A DNA stretch of 64,000 bases from Purpureocillium takamizusanense (GCF_022605165.1 NC_063068.1:3100001-3164000), one strand, 5' to 3'; positions 1 through 10,778 are shown, counted from the first letter of the stretch. Numbers and translations are program-made. Notes: generated by a model from the letters alone, not told the origin.

Positions 1-1252
1 CGTCCAAACTCGTCGTCTGATTCGACCTCATCTTCAGGATAATCTGCAGTGTAGTGGTTCTCGGCTGTCGGAGCATGTTAGTTGGAATGCGTCGGGGCTG
101 GTGGCTGATGCCCACGGGTCGCACGAGGAACTTACCATTCTCGTCTTCGTCTTCTTCATCGGCATCATCGTCATCTTCCGGCAACGGGCCGAACAAGAGG
201 GCACTATCCTCGTCGTCGTCCAGGTCCAGAACGCCTATATCTGTAGCCGGCACGTCCGTGGATATGGACAAGGCAGGGACTCGGACGTATTCCTCAATGA
301 CCCAATCGTCATCGTCCTCCTCGGCGTTGTCGTCACTAGCATCAGTCATGGTGACTTCTGCGGACTCGCGGGGCTGAGACGTCTGTGCAAACTCAGGATG
401 GCGTTCGTGAAACCTCTTGGCCGGCGCTTTGGGTTTGAAACGGGGCCTTTGGGCCAACTGCTTGTCCCGCTCCATGCCGTGGAGGTTTGCACCGATCTCG
501 TCCAGGACCCATCGGTCCATGTCCGCCGCGATCTTATCCAAGTTGCCATCTTGCCTGTTCTTGATCGAATCGGGGAGCGGCCTATGTGTCGGGACATCTT
601 TGGCGGAGTCGGTTGCGGCCTTCTTTCTGACCCCTGGGCGCTTCAGGTCCTTCTGTTGCACACCAACGGCTGGTCCATCCGTGGACGGCGGGGGCATCAT
701 GTCTGACTGTGTCACTGCTTCATGCACCACAGCAAGACTCTTGCGGGCCAACTTCTTTCTCCTGGTCCCCTCGACAAAAACAGCGGGGCCATATCGGTCC
801 CGTTTGGAGACGCCGGCACTCTGCGCCTGGTTCTTGCCCGCGGACAAGGTTGCCGAACGCGACACTCGAAAGCGGCGAGGTTCCGCCAAAGCCGGTCGGG
901 TAGGTGAATGACCGGCCGCAGCCTCGTCAGCAGTTGATTGATCGGCTACGGCCGCGTCAAGCGAGTGACGCACGGCCTGGTGCTTCTTTGTTGGGGGTGA
1001 GGCATCTTCGGGCCGGGATAGGTGGATGACGGGCTTGTCCGCACGGACGGGGTAGGCGGCTGGCTGTCGCCGCTGATAAGCCCAGTTGCCACTGCGATGA
1101 CGCTTCTGAGAGGCGTCAAACTCTGGAGAAGAGGTCAGTCGGGGTGCGGGCGCGGTGGGAGGAACAGGGATAGAAATCATACGCAGGAACTGGACGGGCG
1201 CCTCGTCGACCCTCTTGCGTTTGACGCGGATGAGCTGGGGAGGGATGGACAT
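1..1252 (-). CDS. iwr1: Iwr1-type RNA polymerase II nuclear import factor, 3' end cut by window
   Basis: Exons on the minus strand are 1252-1183, 1122-136 and 64-1 (continuing outside the window); introns 1123-1182 and 65-135 have GT/AG ends and keep frame. The protein starts MSIPPQLIRVKRKRVDEAPV, the typical Iwr1 N-terminus, followed after the first splice by a QFDASQKRHRSGNWAYQRRQ block. The middle is basic and low in order. The last visible part is strongly acidic and ends in AENHYTADYPEDEVESDDEF, which matches the Iwr1 family signature (acidic stretch, then a Tyr-containing DYP motif, then more acid). In yeast, Iwr1 binds assembled RNA polymerase II in the cytoplasm and carries it into the nucleus through an N-terminal nuclear localisation signal, here probably the RVKRKRV segment. 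Family identity is firm; the stop codon is not visible. Confidence 0.9.
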   Translation of the reverse strand, partial: MSIPPQLIRVKRKRVDEAPVQFLRMISIPVPPTAPAPRLTSSPEFDASQKRHRSGNWAYQRRQPAAYPVRADKPVIHLSRPEDASPPTKKHQAVRHSLDAAVADQSTADEAAAGHSPTRPALAEPRRFRVSRSATLSAGKNQAQSAGVSKRDRYGPAVFVEGTRRKKLARKSLAVVHEAVTQSDMMPPPSTDGPAVGVQQKDLKRPGVRKKAATDSAKDVPTHRPLPDSIKNRQDGNLDKIAADMDRWVLDEIGANLHGMERDKQLAQRPRFKPKAPAKRFHERHPEFAQTSQPRESAEVTMTDASDDNAEEDDDDWVIEEYVRVPALSISTDVPATDIGVLDLDDDEDSALLFGPLPEDDDDADEEDEDENGKFLVRPVGISHQPRRIPTNMLRQPRTTTLQIILKMRSNQTTSLD

Positions 1253-2741
1253 TGCGGGCGGAGATGGCGCGGGCCGAGGCTATGGCGCCCTCTTCAGCTC
1301 AAACGGGGGTGTGCCTGCAACCTAACCTTGGGGTCGATGCCGTAAGAATGAAGCGCTGAGCTGGTCGGACGTGGTCGCAGGACGAGGTGTTGGAGGTTGA
1401 CAGATGCTTGCTGGATGACGGGCGGGTTTTCCAGAAGGCGACCAGTGACGCCTGCGGGGCTGATTGACTGTTGCCATGCCATGCGGCAAGTGGGGCGAGG
1501 GACGAACAATAGGCCAAGTACGAAGTACTAATGGAGGACGTGAAAAAGCACTCGCATGTCGACTTGGATTGCGGTACGGAGTACTTTGCTGAATGGCTTT
1601 TTGGGCGCACCTGCCTCCACTTGGAGTTGGAGCTGGACCTGTAGCTGTAGCTGTGCAATATTGGGTGTCAAGCCTGGGGCAGGCGCGACCCATTGCCATT
1701 GATAGTATCAGAAAAATATGAATACGGCACCCCCAGCCTCGAGTCGTATCTCTCTCCCTTATTAGTAGTACAGTAACTATATAAGTTATTTGTTCAATCG
1801 GCGAAGCCTGTATACCCTTTGCATTAACAACCCCCGGCCGACAAGAGCCGCGCCTGCTCAACAATCACTACAGTACGCACCAGACACAAACGGAAGCTGG
1901 CTCCTCCCTTGACAAGTGTTTGGTGCACTTGTCTTGAGATGCCAGGCCCCGACACCCAGCTCCGCCAGCGTCGCCGCCGCATCGCATCACATCGCATCGC
2001 ATTGCATCAGTGGCCTGTCCAAGTCCTCACTCGCAGAAACAAGCTCTGGCCCAGTGGACGCCACGAACCCAGTTGGACCTCCCCCCTCCACAGCGCCAGT
2101 CTGGCGAAGCATCCTGACCGTTGGGCATCCCATCACACCACCCACTCGCCGCCCGCCCTCGCTTCGGGTAATCGGGGTACCTGCGGCCGCCCACGAATCG
2201 TCGCCGAGATGCAGGTCTCTCGCCATCACTCACACTTTCCCCAAGTGCCAACCCACCGCCCGTCTGCCGCGCCGCAAGCTGCTCCGATCCGTGCTACCAA
2301 GGTGCTTGCTTTATTCCTGTAGTAGGTAGGCAAGCCAGCCAGCTCGCTCTCTCGCCTCGCCTCGCCTTCACGTGCGCTCTGCCCAATGCCGTGCCTTCCC
2401 CAGCCGACCATGCGCCCAAGCTGTCGTCATACGAGTGCGGAGGCGTGTCTCGATGCTACCGTCTCCTCCATCTCGCTGCAGACAATCCAACGTGCGACCT
2501 GAAGCCTTCCTGCCCGACCTGCAAGTAGAGTTCATGCACATAGCCGCGCGCCTCGCCAACTGCATTCAAAGCACAGCTGCCAGAGCTGAGGATCTGACCG
2601 TCTAAAAGGAAGCTCCTCACCGAGATCCGTGGCGCCGTCGCCCCTCGCCGCTGCTGTCGCCGCCACCACCACTGCTCTCTATCCGATTCGGCTTCAGGTT
2701 TGAGGCCCCCCCGGCAGTCTGCATCACGGTCCATCACCGTC
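1253..2741. other. Divergent intergenic region between iwr1 and the CBM gene
   Basis: About 1.5 kb serving as promoter space for two genes transcribed apart. It holds two copies of the 11-mer GTACGRAGTAC (1518-1528 and 1574-1584), a TATATAAG box at 1779-1786 on the plus strand, and a short imperfect GCATC repeat near 1979-2008. Open frames here have no recognisable protein character. Confidence 0.6.
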
Positions 2742-4026
2742 ATGTCATCAGATCCAGCCCTCGTCACCATCAGCTACCGGCAGCCCGGCACGCAACCTCC
2801 CGTGTTCGTGGCCGGTTCCTTCTCGGATCCTCCCTGGCAGCTCCGGCAGATGCATTGCACTGCGGTCGACGCCGAGGAGAATCATTTCACCATTCAAGTG
2901 CTGGTTCAGTCCGGTCACGAGTACATCTACAAGTTCAAGGTCGGAGATGATAGCGACTGGGTTGTCGACAAGCACGCCAGCATCGGTAAGTCGCCTGCTC
3001 GTGGCTGTCGCTATCTAAATTGACCGTATCCTTGTCCAGCCACGCAAAGCGACGGAAGCCCGGCCAACGTTCTCAAGGTGCCAGGCGTCACCGACACATC
3101 GGCTGGCTCTCTTCAGACACCGCTAGAGGCCACAGAGAGGAAAGGGGCGTCGTCCCCTCACCCGGGTTTGCGAGGCACACTTGCTGGCGCCCCTTCCGGC
3201 CCGACCAAGTCGCACGTTGCCAAGGCGTTGAGCGTCGAGACGCAGGCACCACGTGAAGGATCCCAAACCCCAATCGAGGTGGTCGCCAAAACGGCAGCCG
3301 AGGTCGCAGACACTGCCGCCCTGCTTGACGACGTGAGCGACGACATCCCGGCCCGGAATACCCGCTGATTGTCAATTCGCTGATGATTGTGTCCAGCCGG
3401 AGTCCACTGCGCCGGATGGCTCTGGCACGACCTACGGCCATGGCGGTTTGACTGGAAACGAAGGCGGTGATGACCTCAAAACGCCCCTCTTCGCGCATGA
3501 GTGTTTTGGAGCGTATGAGTTTGTTGAAGATGGGCTTGACCATCACGATGTGTCGGACAAGGTTCCCAAGTGCATGGATCCCGAGTTTTCACTGAGCGAC
3601 TATGAGACGGGCGGGATCGATCCTGGCGACCCTACGCTAGAGCGATTTCCATGCGATAGGCCTTCGGTCATGGATGCGCTGCGCAAGATACAATCGTGCA
3701 CCGATGAGCATCGATTCCAGCTCGAGGAGCCGTCGATTGATTCTCGTGCCTCGCGCCGGACCAGCGTCGACTCGTCGGACGGGACTGCTTCAATGGGGTC
3801 TCTGAGCCCGACGTCGACGCGCAGGACGGAAAATAGGCTGTCTCACAGCAGCTTTGGCCACAACAAATCAGCCTTGTCTTTGGGATCCATCGCCGAGGAG
3901 CCAAAAGCGGGAGAACTCGGGCCAAGCAAGCCGCAGCACGCACGGAAGGCAGTGGATGTGGTAGTACACGGCCAAGCAGTATCGCCCCCGACCGATGATG
4001 ATGAAGCGTTGACAATGAAAGTTTGA
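2742..4026 (+). CDS. Glycogen-binding (AMPK1_CBM/CBM48-like) domain protein
   Basis: Exons 2742-2985, 3040-3332 and 3397-4026; introns 2986-3039 (GTAAGT...CAG) and 3333-3396 (GTGAGC...CAG) keep frame, giving 389 codons of protein. Residues about 5-82 form an AMPK beta-type carbohydrate-binding module: VFVAGSFSDPPWQ, then YIYKFKVGDDSDWVVDKHAS. The rest (about 300 residues) is Ser/Thr/Pro/Asp-rich and looks disordered, with no kinase-interacting C-terminal domain, so it is not an AMPK beta subunit. The layout resembles yeast Mdg1/Crp1 (CBM plus long unstructured tail), which are linked to pheromone signalling and cruciform DNA binding, but orthology is inference. The start is the first ATG before the CBM; the frame upstream has no other ATG. 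The second donor is inferred because the exon otherwise runs into a stop at 3366-3368. Confidence 0.82.
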
Positions 4027-4418
4027 TGTCGCAGAAGAGGGCGTAGCTGCCTACGAGTGTTTCTTCCATGCGCGTGGTTTCTTTGATTCATCATCGGCCT
4101 GGAGCATTGGAGTGGGATAGTGATATGGGAACCTGGGCTATTCTTTGTCTCAAGTACTACCAAAACATCGGACATCAATTTGGCGTTGAATCAGCAAGCT
4201 TACAAGCACCGAAACCATTACGGGTCCGGCGTCGCATAGAAAAGTGTACCGCGTAGTGAAGATGCGAGCGGCGACACTCGTGATTTCGAAGCGCGTAACT
4301 AGCCTTTCCAGTCGCGAGACGATATGTCAATCAAAAACATGCACATCAGGGCGGGCAACAGCCATGGAATCGTCTCAGCCGCGAGGAACGGCGGCCCGCC
4401 CATCATCGTTACCCCGAA
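4027..4418. other. Convergent 3' spacer
   Basis: Shared 3' flank of the CBM gene (plus) and the PhyH-family gene (minus). I see no gene or repeat in it. Confidence 0.6.
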
Positions 4419-5291
4419 TCAACCTTCCAACGAAAAGCCAACGTCGCCCGCCTCTTGTGCCATCTTGACGAGGTTGGCTCGCATATGCTCTGCCAAATCC
4501 CTCTCGGGGCCCTCTAGGGCATCGAAGGTCAGGCGGTCGATCCAGTCGCGCAGGCCATGCTGGAGCACGTTCCTGGCGCGCAGCTTGGCACCGTCGACAT
4601 GGCCGGCGCTACCGTGGAGGGTCATGCGCTCGACCTTGGAGTCATACACACCGCGGTGGAGGATGTTGTTGTTGTAGAAGACGACGTCGCCGGGCTCCAT
4701 CTCGACGACGAGCTGGCCGGGCAGGGTCTTTTCATAGGGGTCGGCGTTGCGCTCGGCGTCGGTGCGGGCGCGACGGTGAGAGCCCGGGACGACGACGAGG
4801 CTGGCGTCCCGGTAGAGGGCCAGGTTCCACTGGGCGGAGAAGGCGGGCTTGCCGAGGCGGTCGAGCTCCTCGTCGGCGGTGGCGGCGGCGGGGATGTCGT
4901 CGCGGTGCCAGCGGAGCTTGAAGTCGCGGTCCGGGCGGACGAGCAGGTTGAAGAGCTCCATGACGAGGTGGTCGCGGGGGCACTGCAGCAGCTCGAGGGT
5001 CGGGGCGACGATGGCGTCGGAGAAGTAGGCGCGGACGAAGTCGGGCTGGTGCGGCATGTCCGGGTGCATGAGGCCCTGGACGCCCCAGATGCCGTGGGCG
5101 GCCGGGTTGGGCCCGTCGATGGTCCACGGCGGGAACTGCTTGGGGAGCGTGCGCACGTCGGGCCAGCGGCCGGCGCGGGCGTTGGCCGTGGCGTCGTGGG
5201 CGGCGCGGCGCAGCGTCTCGAGGGCGTCGCCGGTGAAGGCGCCGGGCACGAGGACGAAGCCGTCGCGGTTGAGCCGCTCGAGGAGACTCAT
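4419..5291 (-). CDS. Phytanoyl-CoA dioxygenase (PhyH) family protein
   Basis: Intronless, 290 aa. It is an Fe(II)/2-oxoglutarate-dependent oxygenase fold: the start LLERLNRDGFVLVPGAF is the usual PhyH opening, the metal-binding HxD is H129-R130-D131 (RWHRDDIP), the distal histidine is probably H212 (NNILHRGVYD), and R222 ten residues later fits the 2-oxoglutarate-binding arginine. The GDVVFYNNNILHRG block is diagnostic of the family. There is no peroxisomal C-terminal SKL-type signal and no N-terminal presequence, so a cytosolic enzyme is likely. The family hydroxylates diverse small molecules, so the substrate cannot be named. It stands alone; no biosynthetic cluster genes flank it. It is convergent with the CBM gene and divergent from mrh4. 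Confidence 0.88.
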   Translation of the reverse strand: MSLLERLNRDGFVLVPGAFTGDALETLRRAAHDATANARAGRWPDVRTLPKQFPPWTIDGPNPAAHGIWGVQGLMHPDMPHQPDFVRAYFSDAIVAPTLELLQCPRDHLVMELFNLLVRPDRDFKLRWHRDDIPAAATADEELDRLGKPAFSAQWNLALYRDASLVVVPGSHRRARTDAERNADPYEKTLPGQLVVEMEPGDVVFYNNNILHRGVYDSKVERMTLHGSAGHVDGAKLRARNVLQHGLRDWIDRLTFDALEGPERDLAEHMRANLVKMAQEAGDVGFSLEG

Positions 5292-6071
5292 GGCTCACAT
5301 ACGGGGGCTTGGTGTTGAGGGGGGGATGAGCGTGTGCTGCTTCGTTGATGGTGAGGGATGAGGGGGTTGCTATCTACTCGGTGTTGTCGAGAGAAGAATG
5401 GCATATACCTGTGTGATTTGATGAGAGAGCACAGACATGAAGGTCAACGGATGGTGAGCAAGGGAGGATAGCTTGCTTATGCATGTGAGGCGAACGGATG
5501 CGGGGTTGTGGCCCAAGACTGACTGGGAGCAAGCACACGAGGCTCATTTGTTTAGACGACTCTCGTTCATGGCACATGCTTTATTATAATCGCGACGGGC
5601 TTGGCACCTTGCGGAACCTCATCCATTGCGAGAAACGGCTCGGTTGCTCATCGTACCAGGACTGATGCCATTCCCGCCCCACGTGGACGGGCGCTGCTGT
5701 GGCGGTGGAGTTTGCTCACAGTAAACGGGCGCTTGTGCCCGTCTGCCCGTCTTGTCTGAGTTGGTTTCGCCGGAGGGACGCCAAAGATATGGATTGAGTA
5801 AGGAATTTCACCTTGGACTTTTGACTTGAGCACAAGTTAGAGGTTGAGATGCTACGTATAACGTAAGACTCAGCGCAGCGATCCATTCAACGCTCCACGC
5901 GGGTCGGCGGGCAGCAAGCGCGGACCCGCTTCGCGCCTGCCAATAACAAGTGAATGACGTTGGCGTCGCCGCAAAGAAAAAAAAAGTCCCCTGGCGCATT
6001 TCGGACTGGGGAAACAGAAGCTTTCTCAACCTCACGAGCGACCACCACCCTTCCCCCCCCCGTCTTCTGCG
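5292..6071. other. Divergent promoter region of the PhyH gene and mrh4
   Basis: 780 bp between two divergent start codons. It carries an A-rich run near 5976-5986 and a C-run just before the mrh4 start. No gene is supported. Confidence 0.55.
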
Positions 6072-7892
6072 ATGCCTCCCATGGCACCCGCATTCTCCAT
6101 ATGCTCCCTATGCATATCTGCACTAGGGCGCCGTCCCGTCCCTCGGGCCATCGCGCAGCAGCCATGCCTCGGTCAGCGTTTCCTGTCGCGGCCGCCCAGG
6201 TCCAGGCCGTCGCGCATGGTTCTCTCCGACCAGGTCCATCGGGCCCCGACGTCTCGCGACGACCGCCGCTCGCGACAGAGGTCGGTTGACGGGCCCTTTG
6301 CCGGCATGAACCGAAGGGTCGCCAACGTGGAACCGAGGCGGGAGCGAAAGACGGCCGACGCGGCTCCCGGCGGCAGACAGCGAGACCCGCGCAAGGACCG
6401 CGCTCGCGGCCCCAAGGACGACAGGAAGGCTCTCAAGATGCAGCGCGCGCTGGCCACCGTGTCCTACAACAGACGCTCGTCCATCAAGGAACGCCTGTCG
6501 CAGTTTGAGTCCTTCGACCAGTTCGACCTCCTGCCGGCCCTGAAGACGGCCGTGTCCGAGGAGCTGTTCAAGGGCATGGTCGACATCCGCCCGACGCCGG
6601 TCCAGCGGCTGGCGATACCCGCGCTGCTCGGTCAATCGAGCCCCGAAGAACACAAGAAGCGCAGCGAACAGCTCGAGTCCTTCCTGCTGGCCGCCGAAAC
6701 GGGTTCCGGCAAGACTCTGGCCTACCTCCTGCCTGCCGTCGACGCTCTCAAGATTGCCGAGGCTGAGGACCCGGACGTCAAGGCGTACAGAGAACGGCAA
6801 GAGGTCGAAAAGAAGCGACAGGAAGACCAAAACTTTAAGGGAAAGCCTTTCGAGGAGCCTCATCCCACCATGGCCCGGCCAAAGGTGGTTGTCCTCGTGC
6901 CGACTGCTGAGCTGGCTCAGCAAGTCATGCGCGTGTCCAAATCGCTGTCGCACGTGGCCAAGTTCAAGACGGAGATGCTCTCGTCCGACCTCAAGGCACA
7001 GCAGATTCAGAGGAACCTGTACGGTCCCAAGGGAGTCGATGTTGTCGTCGCCACGCCGCATCTTCTCGCCTCCATCGCCGACTCGGATCCCAACATCCTC
7101 TCCCGAGTGCACAGCCTCATTGTCGACGAAGCCGACTCCTTGCTTGACCGGAGCTTCGCGCCCGTCACGACAAGCATCATCGAGCGGGCCATGCCGTCGC
7201 TCAAGAAGCTCGTCTGCTGCTCGGCTACCATTCCTCGCAAACTCAACAACTACCTTGCCACCAACTACCCCAACATGGTAAGAATCACGACGCCCAACCT
7301 TCACGCCATTCCGCGTCGCGTACAGCTCGGTGTCATCGACGTATCCCGCGACCCGTACCGTAACAACAAGGATCTAGCCTGTGCCGATACCATTTACAGC
7401 ATCGGGCGAGAGGCGTCGGCACACGAGGGGCCCGTCAAAGGCGAGATCGATGTTCGACGGGTCATGGTGTTTGTCAACGAGCGCGAGAAGACGGAGGAGG
7501 TGGCCGAGTACCTGCGCTCCAAGGGCATCGACGCGCAAGCTTTGCATAGAGACACGCCGGAGAAGCGCCACGGCGAGATCCTCGAGACATTTACGACATC
7601 CGAGGCGTTGCGCATCCCGGCGCCCGACACGACAGGTCGAAAGCGCTCGCTGGCAAACGTCAAGGCGCTGGTCGTGACAGACTTGGCGTCGAGAGGCATC
7701 GATACCCTGGCCGTTCGGCACGTCATTCTCTACGATGTTCCTCACACCACCATCGACTTCATCCACCGCCTGGGTCGCGCGGGGCGCATGGGCAGGCGAG
7801 GGCGGGGCATCGTGCTGGTCGGCAACGACGACAGGAAGGACGTTGTCGCCGAGGTCAAGAGGAGTATGTTTATGGGCCAGGCACTCATCTAG
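6072..7892 (+). CDS. mrh4: Mitochondrial DEAD-box RNA helicase Mrh4
   Basis: Intronless, 606 aa. The N-terminus is Arg/Ala/Ser-rich with almost no acidic residues for about 60 positions, as expected of a mitochondrial presequence. Helicase motifs in order: Q-like region around [10 protein letters not shown] (175-184), motif I AETGSGKT (208-215), PTAEL (277-281), TPHLL (328-332), motif II VDEAD (351-355), motif III SAT (384-386), TDLASRGID (536-544) and motif [10 protein letters not shown] (565-572). In yeast, Mrh4 is needed for mitochondrial large-subunit ribosome assembly. The divergent PTAEL/TPHLL wording and the charged insertion after motif I (about 225-265) match the fungal Mrh4 group better than cytosolic DEAD-box proteins. 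All catalytic motifs are intact. Confidence 0.9.
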   Translation: MPPMAPAFSICSLCISALGRRPVPRAIAQQPCLGQRFLSRPPRSRPSRMVLSDQVHRAPTSRDDRRSRQRSVDGPFAGMNRRVANVEPRRERKTADAAPGGRQRDPRKDRARGPKDDRKALKMQRALATVSYNRRSSIKERLSQFESFDQFDLLPALKTAVSEELFKGMVDIRPTPVQRLAIPALLGQSSPEEHKKRSEQLESFLLAAETGSGKTLAYLLPAVDALKIAEAEDPDVKAYRERQEVEKKRQEDQNFKGKPFEEPHPTMARPKVVVLVPTAELAQQVMRVSKSLSHVAKFKTEMLSSDLKAQQIQRNLYGPKGVDVVVATPHLLASIADSDPNILSRVHSLIVDEADSLLDRSFAPVTTSIIERAMPSLKKLVCCSATIPRKLNNYLATNYPNMVRITTPNLHAIPRRVQLGVIDVSRDPYRNNKDLACADTIYSIGREASAHEGPVKGEIDVRRVMVFVNEREKTEEVAEYLRSKGIDAQALHRDTPEKRHGEILETFTTSEALRIPAPDTTGRKRSLANVKALVVTDLASRGIDTLAVRHVILYDVPHTTIDFIHRLGRAGRMGRRGRGIVLVGNDDRKDVVAEVKRSMFMGQALI

Positions 7893-8454
7893 ACGTGAGC
7901 GTGCATAATTCATGTAACATCCTGTACAACACCATCTGTAAAACATATACATATATATTCACGACTCATGCGTGAGAGGGGTTGTTCCAGGACGAAATAG
8001 GGCTCGCTAATAGAGTTGATGGATGGCTTTTTCTCACGGGCCATTTTGTCTGTACGAGTCGTATGAGACGCGCACCACTCTTTGTGTGTACAGCTGCGTG
8101 GTTGTGAGGGACAGTGTGGTACTATTGACAGACAAGAATCGTCATTCAGTCGCATCAAGTGGCTTAAGATAAATCCAGTTCGTTTGGTGTGGTTGATGTT
8201 TTTAGTGGGTCCATCGACAACCACAACCAATTTGTTGGTCGCGACGCGCGACGCGTCTGGACTTTCCATCAACCCCATCTTCGAAGTCCCCACCGCGCGC
8301 AACCCAACCCAGCCTTGCCTCAACGCAACACACAATTACCAGAAGCCACGTTCGAACCCTTTCGACACGCGCCCTTGGGTTCCTGCACAGTTATCGACGC
8401 CTTCTTTACCTCTTGGATACAGCACATATATCCGCAACCCTGGGAGCCACAACA
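7893..8454. other. Tandem spacer between mrh4 and the next gene
   Basis: 3' flank of mrh4, with an AT-rich ACATATACATATATATT stretch near 7943-7960 that could mark its 3' end, followed by the promoter of the next gene. An ACGCGT hexamer lies at 8251-8256. Confidence 0.55.
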
Positions 8455-10353
8455 ATGCCGCGACCAAAGCGGGCGCGGAACGCGGCGCCCTCCAACGCGA
8501 CCAAGGCGCAGGAACCGTTGAGCGACACAGACCACCTGGACGAGGAGCGAGGACGCGCTAGGGGCCGTCGCCGGACCACGCGATCCATGGGCTCTCGCCT
8601 GAGCCTCGGGGAGGAGCATGCAGTCCGGGAGGCAAACCGCGCACGCGACGCCGCGCTGGACAGGCTGGCCAACGAGGATGCCACCAGCACCACGGCGGGC
8701 GGCAGCGGGCAGACGGCCGGTGACGACACGAGGAGCTCCGTCGAGATTGGACGACGCGCCATGGCCACGCCCGCGATGCGCCGCGACACCACCGGCCTGG
8801 ACCTCGCCGACGACGACGTGTTCGGCGACCTGGACGAGAGCTTCGCCGACGGCGAGATCCCCCGCGGCGGCGGCGGCGGCGGCGGCGGGCGCTCCGCCGA
8901 CAGCACCTCGCTGTCCTTTAGCAGCTTCAAGCCCAGGTCGCGGCAGTCGAGCATCATCGGCCGACACGACCCTCCCATCCGCCCCAGCAGCAGGGGCCCC
9001 AACACGCCCGGCGTCGGCTCCTCCTTCAACATCGGCGTCTTCAGGAGGCGCGCCCGCGAGCCCTCCATCCTGGGCACGTCACGGCGGCCTAGGTCCGAGG
9101 CGGGCGGCACCACGGCCAACAACTCTGAGGTGGAGAGCGAGGGCGAGTTCGAGCCCCCCGAGGCGGAGTCGACGCCGCTCAACGCCAGGCGACGCACGCG
9201 CAATAGCATGCGTGGGGTCCGGGGTAGCAGTCAGTCGGCGGAGCCTGCGCCCGCGCCCGGGGCAGGGTCTAGGAAAAGGAAGAGCGTGGAGTCACACGAG
9301 GAGGGTGTCCGGCCAGAGAAGACATCGCGGGTCGAGCCCGAGGAGCCTCAACCGCAGCTCGTCGACGACGACGAGGGCAGCGACTCGGAGCTGTCCGCCA
9401 TCGCCTCGTCGCCCTCCCCCCCGCCGCCGGGATTCTTTCAGCGGCCCGTCACGCCGGTCAACATGGACGACATCACCGCTCCGCCAGCCAGCAGCGACTC
9501 GGAGGAGGACGCACAGGTGTGGCCAGACATTCACACGCTCGCAAAGAAGCGCCGCCGCCCGTCCGTCACTACCCCAATGCGCACAGACGACAACCTGTCC
9601 AACGTCTCCTCCCCGCCATCCCTAACGCACTCGCCCAACTTCGCCGAGCGGTCCGCCACCACCAGACAGCGCGGCCGCGCCGCCAAGCGCCACCATCACC
9701 ACCACCAGGAGCGATCCCCCAAGGTCACCACCGCCGACCTCACCAACCTGCTCCCCAAGCGTCGCTACAAGAGGGTACGAGACGACCCGTTCGGCCTCGG
9801 CAGCGACGAGGAGTTTGACACGGCGGACCTGGCGCAGGATGACGACGAGCTCTCGTACCTGGACGCCCGGGCCGCGCGCAAGAGAAAGGGCAACAACAGC
9901 CGCTCCCGCAGCCGAGCGGCATCCGCTCGCCCAGGCTCCCGCGCCGGGTCCCGCGTCCGCGGCAACGCCTCGGTCCTGAAGCCGAAGCAGACGCCCGCCT
10001 CGGAGCGCCGCTCCGCGCGCATTGGCGGTGGCAACAGTAGCAGCAGCAGCAAAAAGACGTACCAGCACCGTCGGTCCTCGGACAAGGAAAACGAGAGCGG
10101 CGGTGATGATGACAATGAGGAGGGGGAGGAGGAGGAGGAAGAGGGCGAGGGGCTGAGCCAGTTCGTGCCCCTGCCCGACGACACGTTCGAGATGGGGTCC
10201 ACGGGCGGCGATGCGACTACGGGGGACCGCCGCCGCGACTTTGCCACGACGGAGGAGCTGCAGCAGGCGGCCAAGAAGTTCAAGGAGGTGGACAGGTGGG
10301 AGCTCGAGTACGAGGAGGTGACCGAGACGCCGTCTCCGGAAGACGCCCGGTAG
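8455..10353 (+). CDS. Unrecognised charged, probably nuclear protein (632 aa)
   Basis: A single open exon; I do not recognise the family. The start (MPRPKRARNAAPS, context AACAATGCC) is the first in-frame ATG. The protein is rich in Arg, Ser, Asp and Glu and mostly disordered, with basic clusters that look like nuclear localisation signals, a poly-Gly run (about 142-150), a His run (about 419-423) and an acidic Glu/Asp run (about 552-568). Segments that look conserved rather than random are DDDVFGDLDESFADGEIP, SFNIGVFRRRAREPSILGT, NLLPKRRYKRVRDDPFGLGS and a C-terminal helix-like stretch, KKFKEVDRWELEYEEVTETP. These resemble short binding motifs of chromatin or kinetochore scaffolds, but that is a guess. 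It is tandem with mrh4 and convergent with tip41. Confidence 0.8.
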   Translation: MPRPKRARNAAPSNATKAQEPLSDTDHLDEERGRARGRRRTTRSMGSRLSLGEEHAVREANRARDAALDRLANEDATSTTAGGSGQTAGDDTRSSVEIGRRAMATPAMRRDTTGLDLADDDVFGDLDESFADGEIPRGGGGGGGGRSADSTSLSFSSFKPRSRQSSIIGRHDPPIRPSSRGPNTPGVGSSFNIGVFRRRAREPSILGTSRRPRSEAGGTTANNSEVESEGEFEPPEAESTPLNARRRTRNSMRGVRGSSQSAEPAPAPGAGSRKRKSVESHEEGVRPEKTSRVEPEEPQPQLVDDDEGSDSELSAIASSPSPPPPGFFQRPVTPVNMDDITAPPASSDSEEDAQVWPDIHTLAKKRRRPSVTTPMRTDDNLSNVSSPPSLTHSPNFAERSATTRQRGRAAKRHHHHHQERSPKVTTADLTNLLPKRRYKRVRDDPFGLGSDEEFDTADLAQDDDELSYLDARAARKRKGNNSRSRSRAASARPGSRAGSRVRGNASVLKPKQTPASERRSARIGGGNSSSSSKKTYQHRRSSDKENESGGDDDNEEGEEEEEEGEGLSQFVPLPDDTFEMGSTGGDATTGDRRRDFATTEELQQAAKKFKEVDRWELEYEEVTETPSPEDAR

Positions 10354-10778
10354 TAACGTAAACCCGGGCAGGGAGGAGAGCGTGCGTCCTGTCTGCCGCG
10401 TCCTGTCCCCTCCCCTCCCTTTGTTAATTCTCCCTTTTCTTCTCATGGACCCTAAGCGTATTTGGAGTATCATTGGGCATTTGGGTGCGTGCTTGCGAGT
10501 GTCGGTGTTGGCAGGGGGCGGAGAATGGACGATCTTTGGCGCACTCGAGCTTCACGACATGTAACAGCATGGGCTGTGGGTCTGCAGACTCCTTTGAGGC
10601 GAGCCATGGGGCTATTCTTTATATCATGTTTGCCTGTGTCCTGCTGGAATAGATTTTTGCGAGGACCGCTACCGGAAACAAAACAAAAAACCAATTCTTT
10701 GACTGTTTGACTCCCCAACGCCCTGACGCTCATGCGAATACAGTCGACGCTTCTTGTTGCGTTTTTGGCACTCTGCCG
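10354..10778. other. Convergent 3' spacer
   Basis: 3' flank shared by the charged protein gene and tip41. I see no gene in it. Confidence 0.55.

Noticed and set aside
1299..1864. Minus-strand open frames upstream of iwr1
   Set aside because: No conserved motifs; they cover the likely iwr1 promoter and leader.
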